This document shows, in pieces, positions 6,058 through 10,727 of a stretch of DNA of 10,727 nucleotides (its first letter is position 1; every line of letters starts with the position of its first letter). A program made the position numbers and the translations under genes. Origin of the DNA: Nitrospirota bacterium (lineage in GTDB: Bacteria > Nitrospirota > Nitrospiria > Nitrospirales > Nitrospiraceae); contig JAHWYE010000032.1 in NCBI GenBank assembly GCA_020028195.1, positions 1 to 10,727 of the forward strand, written 5' to 3'. Under the pieces are notes generated by a model, which was given only the letters and a program-made list of their open reading frames with translations, had not been told where the DNA came from and searched no databases.

Positions 6058-7761
6058 TCATCCTAATTGTTGCGCTTTCTCGATCTTGGCCCAGGAGTCC
6101 CGCAACGCGACGGTGCGATTGAAGACGAGTTTGCCGCTGCCTGAGTCCGGGTCCGCGCAGAAATAGCCCTGCCGCTCGAACTGATACCGGCTCCCTGACG
6201 CCGCGCCCGCCAGACTCGGCTCAACCTTGCAGCCGGTGACAACCTCCAACGAGTTCGGGTTCAGCAACTCGGTGAACTCGCGCCCCTCCTCCTCACCGGG
6301 GTTGGCCGTGATCAAGAGATGATCGTACAAACGGACTTCAGCGTCGAGCGCCTGCTTCGCGGAGACCCAGTGGATGGTGCTCTTCACCTTGCGCGCGGCG
6401 CCTGATCCTCCGCTCCTGGTCTCCGGATCATAGGTGCAATGCAGCTCGACCACCTCGCCGGTGCGTTGATCCTTCACGACCCCCACACATTGAATGATGT
6501 AGGCATAGCGAAGACGCACCTCCCGACCTGGAGCCAACCGGAAGAACTGTTTCGGAGGATCTTCCCGAAAGTCTTCTCGCTCGATGTAGAGCACGCGGGA
6601 GAAGGGCACTTTCCGTAATCCCATGCTCGGATCTTCCGGATTGTTGACCGCCTCCAATTCCTCGACCTGGCCTTCCGGGTAGTTGTCGAGCACCAGCCGC
6701 AGGGGACGCAAGACGCCCATCACGCGCGGCGCCCGCTTGTTCAAATCTTCCCGGATGAAGTGCTCGAGCAAGGCCATCTCGACCACGGCATCCCGCTTCG
6801 CCACGCCGATATGCTCGCAGAAGGCGCGAATCGCTTCCGGCGTGTAGCCCCGGCGCCGGAGCCCCTTAAGCGTCGGCAGGCGGGGATCGTCCCATCCAAC
6901 CACCTGTCCCTGTTCGACCAGTTGCAACAGCTTCCGCTTGCTCATGACCGTGTGCGTAAGATTGAGCCGCGCGAACTCGATCTGCTGGGGATGGCAGGGT
7001 GCGTCGCCTCCTTCTACGACCCAGTCGTAGAGCGGACGGTGGTCCTCAAATTCCAGGGTACAGATAGAATGCGTGATCCCTTCGATGGCATCCGAGAGCG
7101 GATGAGCATAGTCGTAGGTCGGATAGATACACCAGGTGTCCCCCGTCCGGTAATGGGGGACCCGCCGAATGCGGTACAGAACCGGATCCCGCATGTTGAT
7201 ATTGGGCGAAGCCATGTCAATCTTAGCCCGCAGGACATGGGCGCCATCCGGAAATTCCCCGGCTCGCATGCGGGCGAACAGATCCAGGTTTTCTTCCACT
7301 GATCGCGTCCGGTACGGGCTGTCCTTGCCCGGTTCCGTCAACGTGCCCCGGTAGGCTCTGATCTCGTCGGCGCTCAGGCTGTCCACATAAGCCTTGCCCT
7401 TCTTGATCAAGTGCACCGCAAACTGATAGAGCCGCTCAAAGTAATCTGAGGCATGGAAGAGGCGATCCCGCCAATCGAAGCCCAGCCAACGGACATCCGA
7501 CTGGATCGACTCCACATATTCGACGTTCTCCGTGCTGGGATTGGTGTCGTCGAAGCGCAGGTGGCAAATGCCGCCGGGATTCTCATTTGCAATCCCAAAA
7601 TTGAGGCAAATGGACTTGGCATGCCCGATGTGGAGATAGCCGTTGGGCTCAGGCGGAAAGCGGGTCACCACTCGGCCACCGTGCTTATTGCTCTTCAGAT
7701 CTTGAGCCACGATCGCGCGAATGAAGTCCGATGGAGCGGACGGAGCCCCGAGCATGCTCAT
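6058..7761 (-). CDS. glnS: Glutaminyl-tRNA synthetase (GlnRS)
   Basis: This 567-residue enzyme charges tRNA-Gln with glutamine in the cytosol. The class I signatures are complete: [15 protein letters not shown] with HIGH at 44-47 and [10 protein letters not shown] with the KMSKS-type loop at 272-276. The catalytic insert ([10 protein letters not shown], about 69-78), the acceptor-binding part ([21 protein letters not shown] split around 202-222) and the C-terminal beta-barrel anticodon-binding domain ([15 protein letters not shown]) all look like E. coli GlnRS, and length is near the usual 554. ATG at 7761 has GAGG eight bases upstream; a second ATG two codons later is less well placed. It lies downstream of gltX and tRNA-Gln on the same strand, but an intrinsic terminator ends only 26 bases before its start, so its own transcription must begin at or before that hairpin. 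Having GlnRS suggests direct glutaminylation rather than sole reliance on GatCAB. Confidence 0.97.
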   Translation of the reverse strand: MSMLGAPSAPSDFIRAIVAQDLKSNKHGGRVVTRFPPEPNGYLHIGHAKSICLNFGIANENPGGICHLRFDDTNPSTENVEYVESIQSDVRWLGFDWRDRLFHASDYFERLYQFAVHLIKKGKAYVDSLSADEIRAYRGTLTEPGKDSPYRTRSVEENLDLFARMRAGEFPDGAHVLRAKIDMASPNINMRDPVLYRIRRVPHYRTGDTWCIYPTYDYAHPLSDAIEGITHSICTLEFEDHRPLYDWVVEGGDAPCHPQQIEFARLNLTHTVMSKRKLLQLVEQGQVVGWDDPRLPTLKGLRRRGYTPEAIRAFCEHIGVAKRDAVVEMALLEHFIREDLNKRAPRVMGVLRPLRLVLDNYPEGQVEELEAVNNPEDPSMGLRKVPFSRVLYIEREDFREDPPKQFFRLAPGREVRLRYAYIIQCVGVVKDQRTGEVVELHCTYDPETRSGGSGAARKVKSTIHWVSAKQALDAEVRLYDHLLITANPGEEEGREFTELLNPNSLEVVTGCKVEPSLAGAASGSRYQFERQGYFCADPDSGSGKLVFNRTVALRDSWAKIEKAQQLG

Positions 7762-7787
7762 CGTGACGACCTCAGTGTTTCCACGGC

Positions 7788-7825
7788 AAAAAATGACGAG
7801 AGCCGGCTTTTTAGGGCCGGCCCTC
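7788..7825 (-). terminator. Intrinsic terminator between tRNA-Gln and glnS
   Basis: On the minus-strand RNA the arm GAGGGCCGGC (7825-7816) pairs with GCCGGCUCUC (7807-7798), ten base pairs with one G-U, around an 8-nt A-rich loop. Four bases later comes a run of six U (7793-7788). This is a textbook Rho-independent terminator. It would end the gltX-tRNA-Gln transcript 27 nt past the tRNA CCA end and just ahead of glnS. Confidence 0.85.
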
Positions 7826-7841
7826 TCTTATAGCATAAGAG
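7825..7841. promoter_or_regulatory. 17-bp palindrome with TATAAG, possible glnS promoter/operator
   Basis: CTCTTAT and ATAAGAG form a perfect 7-bp inverted repeat around AGC. On the minus strand its second half reads TGC then TATAAG (7832-7827), an extended -10 promoter element five of six from consensus. No good -35 is seen; the corresponding position falls at the 3' end of tRNA-Gln. A transcript from here would begin near 7820, inside the terminator stem. It could instead be a tRNA 3' trailer hairpin. Confidence 0.4.
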
Positions 7842-7852
7842 GATACAGTGCG

Positions 7853-7926
7853 TGGCTGGGGGACTAGGATTCGAACCTAGGTAGTCAGATCCAGAGTCTG
7901 ACGTCCTACCACTAGACGATCCCCCA
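7853..7926 (-). tRNA. tRNA-Gln (anticodon CUG)
   Basis: The minus strand gives a complete 74-nt cloverleaf with encoded CCA. Acceptor TGGGGGA pairs with TCCCCCA, the anticodon stem TCAGA pairs with TCTGA around loop CTCTGGA, and the T arm is CTAGG-TTCGAAT-CCTAG. Anticodon CTG reads CAG. The first pair is U1-A72, followed by G2-C71 and G3-C70, and the discriminator is G73. These are the identity features E. coli GlnRS uses. It begins 36 bp after the gltX stop, so it is probably cotranscribed with gltX. A TTGACT overlapping the gltX stop (7961-7966), 17 bases before a poor TAGGCT, could be a weak extra promoter. Confidence 0.96.
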
Positions 7927-7962
7927 AGCGCAGATGCAGCCTAATATAACGCCTGCATGGAG

Positions 7963-9384
7963 TCAAGGTCGAGCGGCCTTGGCCCGTTCAATTCCTGTCC
8001 GCAGCCTGGCCAGCGTCCGCTCCCGCCCCAACAGCTCCATCACTTCGAACAATCCCGGGCTGGCCGTCCGGCCGGTCAAGGTGACTCGGACCGGCTGGGC
8101 CAACTGCCCCATCCTGAGGCCGTGCTCGTCGAGCACTTCCATGAAGGCCTTCTCAAGGGCGGCGTGCGAGAACTCCGCGAGCGCCGCGACGCGATCGGCG
8201 AACCTGGACAAAGCTGGCGTGATGTCCGGTGTGAGATGCTTTTTCGCCGCGTCCTCTTCGATAACGATGTCCCGTTGCACGTAGGGCGCCGCCATGGTTG
8301 CCATCTCGACCAGTGTCTTGCACCGCTCGCGTAAGGCCACGACCAATTGTTCCAGCCACCCCTCCGGCATGGCGTTCGCCTCGGCTCCCAGACCGGCCTG
8401 CTCCAGGAACGGCTGCAACAGCGTGGCCACCCGCTTGGGGTCGTTGGATTTAATGTATTCCGCATTCACCCAGACCATCTTCTCCGGATTGAACACGGCG
8501 GAGGACTTCTGCACGTGTTCGAAGGAAAACTTCTCGATCAGCTCCCGGCGCGAGAAAATCTCCTGGTCGCCGTGGGACCAGCCGAGCCGCACGAGATAGT
8601 TGACCACCGCCTCCGGCAGGTAGCCCATGTCGCGATAAGCCAGGATCGAGGTGGCCCCATGTCGTTTGGAGAGTCTCGTCTTATCCGAGCCCATGATCAT
8701 CGACAGGTGCCCGAACCGAGGCACGGCGAAGGCGAGCGCCTGAAACATTGGTATTTGTCTTGGCGTGTTCGTGAGATGATCATCACCTCTAATCACATGG
8801 GTGATGCCCATGAGCGCGTCATCGACCACAACCGAGAAATTGTAGGTCGGATAGCCGTTGGAACGCAGGATGATCAGGTCGTCCAGAAGGTTGTTCTCGA
8901 AGACCACCCGCCCTTTGATCAGATCGTCAATCACAGTCTGCCCCTCCTGCGGGGCTTTGAAACGCAGCGCAGCCTCGCTGCTAGGGTTCGTGATGCCACG
9001 CTCGCGGCATCGGCCATCGTATTTTTGTTGCAGCCCCTTGGCTTGAGCCTCCTTCCGCCGAGCCTCCAGTTCTTCCGCACTGCACACACACCAATAGGCC
9101 TGCCGCTGCTCAAACAGCTTCATGGCGTGCTGGCGGTAGAGATCCATGCGCGCCGTTTGTCGAAATGGACCTTCATCCCAGTCCAATCCAACCCACCGCA
9201 GTCCCTCGAGAATAGCCTGGATGGATTCCTCCGTCGAACGGCTCTGGTCCGTGTCCTCGATACGAAGGATGAATTTGCCTCGCTCGCGCCGCGCGAACAG
9301 CCAATTGAACAGGGCAGTTCGGACCCCGCCAATGTGTAGAAAACCTGTCGGGCTGGGAGCAAACCGTACTCTGACTTCGGTCAT
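7963..9384 (-). CDS. gltX: Glutamyl-tRNA synthetase (GluRS)
   Basis: This 473-residue class I enzyme attaches glutamate to tRNA-Glu in the cytosol. The N-terminal signature FAPSPTGFLHIGGVRTALFNW carries HIGH as HIGG (17-20), as is normal for GluRS, and the KMSKS loop is TRLSKRHGA (236-244). RIEDTD (41-46), IRGDDHLTNTPRQ split around 198-210 and GYPTYNFSVVVDD (177-189) are all typical. A zinc site is suggested by Cys99, Cys101, Tyr122 and Cys126. The helical anticodon-binding half is complete and the length is standard. ATG at 9384 fits the conserved N-terminus although its ribosome site is weak. A promoter lies about 80 bp upstream. tRNA-Gln follows by 36 bp and glnS beyond it. With GlnRS present, this GluRS is probably discriminating, but I could not test the anticodon-contact residues. 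Confidence 0.97.
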   Translation of the reverse strand: MTEVRVRFAPSPTGFLHIGGVRTALFNWLFARRERGKFILRIEDTDQSRSTEESIQAILEGLRWVGLDWDEGPFRQTARMDLYRQHAMKLFEQRQAYWCVCSAEELEARRKEAQAKGLQQKYDGRCRERGITNPSSEAALRFKAPQEGQTVIDDLIKGRVVFENNLLDDLIILRSNGYPTYNFSVVVDDALMGITHVIRGDDHLTNTPRQIPMFQALAFAVPRFGHLSMIMGSDKTRLSKRHGATSILAYRDMGYLPEAVVNYLVRLGWSHGDQEIFSRRELIEKFSFEHVQKSSAVFNPEKMVWVNAEYIKSNDPKRVATLLQPFLEQAGLGAEANAMPEGWLEQLVVALRERCKTLVEMATMAAPYVQRDIVIEEDAAKKHLTPDITPALSRFADRVAALAEFSHAALEKAFMEVLDEHGLRMGQLAQPVRVTLTGRTASPGLFEVMELLGRERTLARLRTGIERAKAARP

Positions 9385-9462
9385 GCCATCTGCTCGCTCA
9401 GGAGTTGGGGAGTGATCGTGCTAAGGAAAAAATAATGCGTTTCGTCAGCGGGAGGTGCCGTA

Positions 9463-9491
9463 TCTATAGCACGCCTCGTAAGGGGTGTAAA
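9463..9491 (-). promoter_or_regulatory. Sigma70-type promoter for gltX
   Basis: On the minus strand TTTACA (9486-9491) is followed after 17 bases by TATAGA (9463-9468), and the three bases before the -10 are TGC, an extended -10. The start would fall near 9456, giving a leader of about 70 nt before the gltX ATG. The leader holds a T6 stretch but no convincing hairpin ahead of it, so I do not call an attenuator. Confidence 0.65.
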
Positions 9492-9504
9492 GGCGGAGGG
9501 AGAC

Positions 9505-9534
9505 TTTCCAATGCGCTTAGCGTTCTGTTATAGA
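9505..9534 (+). promoter_or_regulatory. Weak candidate promoter for the reductase gene
   Basis: TTTCCA (9505-9510) precedes TATAGA (9529-9534) by 18 bases on the plus strand; each box matches consensus in four of six positions. It lies back to back with the gltX promoter and about 45 bp upstream of the reductase ATG. Nothing better is visible in the 197-bp divergent gap. Confidence 0.35.
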
Positions 9535-9581
9535 GAAGCAGAGGTAAGTGACCGCCTGCTTAGAGGTGAGGGACAGCATTC

Positions 9582-10289
9582 ATGGCTCAGCCAACGCAGC
9601 AAGCCCAGGTGGTGGGCGTGCGCCCTCTAAGTCCCACCGTGCGGGAGTTGGTTCTCTCGCCGTTAGAAGGGACGCTCTCCTTCAAGCCCGGCCAGTGGGT
9701 GTCCCTGAAGCTCCCGGTCGGCGAGCACCAACCGCTGAATCGCGCCTACTCGATGGCCGAACCGGAAACTGCATCTGGCCATCTTGTGCTAGCGTTCGAC
9801 CGGGTCTCACACGGTCTGGGGTCGGAGTATCTGTTCACGCTGAAGGAGGGGGACCATGTCGTGCTGTCAGGTCCTTATGGCAATTTCGTGGTACCCGATC
9901 CACTGACCAAAGATCTGGTCTTCGTCGCACGATACACCGGCATTGTTCCGATCCGCTGCATCCTCAAGCACCTCTTTGCCGTCCCCCAGGCCCGTGAGGT
10001 GACCTTGATCTACGGCGCACCCGCTCGCGCGGAACTCATCTACCAGGACGAGTTCACAGCGCTGGCCGCCACCCACCGGAACTTTCACTATGTGCCGACC
10101 ATTCTCAATAGGCAGGAGGCTGGTAGCGAGTGTCGGCCTGAGGCCGAGATTGTTGCCTCACTCTTCGGCGACCGACGAGACCTCTTCCCCATGATCTGCG
10201 GGGTCAAAGCGTTCGTCCGCCCCTTGCGGGCCCATTTTACCGAGCGTGGATTTGGGCGGCGGGAGCTACAACACGAAACCTACGATTGA
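9582..10289 (+). CDS. Ferredoxin-NAD(P)H reductase-type flavoprotein with altered NAD site
   Basis: This 235-residue protein has the two-domain layout of ferredoxin-NADP reductases. The N-terminal FAD barrel holds RAYS (54-57), which binds flavin in this superfamily, followed by LSGPYGNF (95-102). The C-terminal half has TLIYGAPA (141-148) and ends in ICGVKAFV and ETYD, as expected. The usual GTGIxP nucleotide-binding motif reads RYTGIVP (117-123), so its first glycine is Tyr, and the usual SRP stretch after the central strand reads LNR (175-177). Flavin binding is thus well supported but NAD(P)H use is uncertain. ATG at 9582 has GAGGG nine bases upstream. It converges with the [2Fe-2S] ferredoxin gene 11 bp away, so it may pass electrons to or from that ferredoxin. 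A reductase subunit of an oxygenase or other redox enzyme is the main alternative. Confidence 0.82.
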   Translation: MAQPTQQAQVVGVRPLSPTVRELVLSPLEGTLSFKPGQWVSLKLPVGEHQPLNRAYSMAEPETASGHLVLAFDRVSHGLGSEYLFTLKEGDHVVLSGPYGNFVVPDPLTKDLVFVARYTGIVPIRCILKHLFAVPQAREVTLIYGAPARAELIYQDEFTALAATHRNFHYVPTILNRQEAGSECRPEAEIVASLFGDRRDLFPMICGVKAFVRPLRAHFTERGFGRRELQHETYD

Positions 10290-10300
10290 AAATCAGGCAC

Positions 10301-10714
10301 TCAGTGGCCTTCCTTGACCAGGTTTTTGTTCACGGCGGGAATTTCGACGACGATATCCATAGTTCCATTCGGCACGCACTGGCACCCTAACCGCGACTGC
10401 AAGGTAATGGCCGGGGCTTCGTCGAGCTGATCGAACTCGTCATCCGTGCCTTCGTTGCAGGACTCGAGGCCCTCTTTCACAATGACGTGACAAGTGGAGC
10501 AGGCACAGACCCCTCCGCAGGCATGCTCCAAATCAATTCCATTCCCCAAGGCGATATTCAGGATGCTCCCAGGCAGGCCGGTCGGGCCATAAGGGATCTT
10601 GTCCGGGTCTACCTCGACCTTAACTGTTTTGTCGGTGGCTACGAAGGTGATCGTGTACGCTTTCGTCGGTAATTCAAACTCCGCCTTTTCAATATAGGGA
10701 TTCGTGCCACCCAT
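10301..10714 (-). CDS. fdx: [2Fe-2S] ferredoxin, adrenodoxin/ISC type
   Basis: This 137-residue protein carries electrons through one [2Fe-2S] cluster. The ligand pattern is C-x5-C-x2-C-x35-C: Cys66, Cys72 and Cys75 in ACGGVCACSTCHVIV and Cys111 in SRLGCQC. This is the vertebrate/ISC-type arrangement rather than the plant-type one. The extra cysteines (70, 86, 113) are common in this group. The acidic stretch around 91-99 (DDEFDQLDE) is the usual partner-docking helix. About 18 residues at the N-terminus precede the fold. ATG at 10714 has AGGGAG six bases upstream, and the gene is complete just inside the right edge. ISC-type ferredoxins serve iron-sulfur cluster assembly or specific reductases. 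The convergent flavoprotein next to it is a plausible partner. No isc genes are in view, so the symbol is by family only. Confidence 0.9.
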   Translation of the reverse strand: MGGTNPYIEKAEFELPTKAYTITFVATDKTVKVEVDPDKIPYGPTGLPGSILNIALGNGIDLEHACGGVCACSTCHVIVKEGLESCNEGTDDEFDQLDEAPAITLQSRLGCQCVPNGTMDIVVEIPAVNKNLVKEGH

Positions 10715-10727
10715 GGAGGGCTCCCTT

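Noticed and set aside
8347..9339. A 330-codon open frame on the plus strand
   Set aside because: It is antisense to gltX, whose motifs are complete, and has no domain or ribosome site of its own.

Overview
The window looks like ordinary chromosome from a moderately GC-rich bacterium. The gene set fits Nitrospirota, most likely Nitrospira: pyruvoyl-type arginine decarboxylase, a bacterial deoxyhypusine-synthase-like protein, GlnRS beside GluRS, a small lipoprotein with one fibronectin-like domain, and a degenerate heptanucleotide array between genes. This placement is inferred from gene content, not from an alignment. No phage, transposon or CRISPR array is visible.

Left part (1-5138, all minus strand): seven genes in one direction. 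In transcription order they are a deoxyhypusine-synthase-like enzyme, a small GGQ release-factor-like protein, a secreted DsbA-like thioredoxin, a small zinc-ribbon protein, an aldehyde dehydrogenase, pyruvoyl-dependent arginine decarboxylase, and agmatinase (cut by the left edge). A good sigma70-type promoter lies at 5176-5204, just ahead of the first gene. Gaps are 27-76 bp except for 223 bp between the aldehyde dehydrogenase and arginine decarboxylase genes, which holds the heptad array. The last two genes give arginine -> agmatine -> putrescine. The first gene belongs to a family that moves aminobutyl groups between polyamines, so the block may be a polyamine pathway that uses no S-adenosylmethionine.

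Middle part (5322-9384): a glutamate/glutamine translation cluster on the minus strand. In transcription order it is gltX, tRNA-Gln(CUG), a strong intrinsic terminator, glnS, and, after a short plus-strand lipoprotein gene, tRNA-Glu(CUC). gltX has a good promoter at 9463-9491. There is almost no room for a glnS promoter between the terminator and its start codon. A -10-like TATAAG inside a palindrome just upstream of the terminator stem suggests that glnS transcription may start within the stem.

Right part (9582-10714): a plus-strand FAD-containing ferredoxin-reductase-type protein converges on a minus-strand [2Fe-2S] ferredoxin with 11 bp between them. The reductase keeps its flavin motif but has unusual NAD(P)-binding motifs.

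Most intergenic space is short. The 220 bp at 5400-5619, upstream of both tRNA-Glu and the lipoprotein gene, shows no gene and no convincing promoter.
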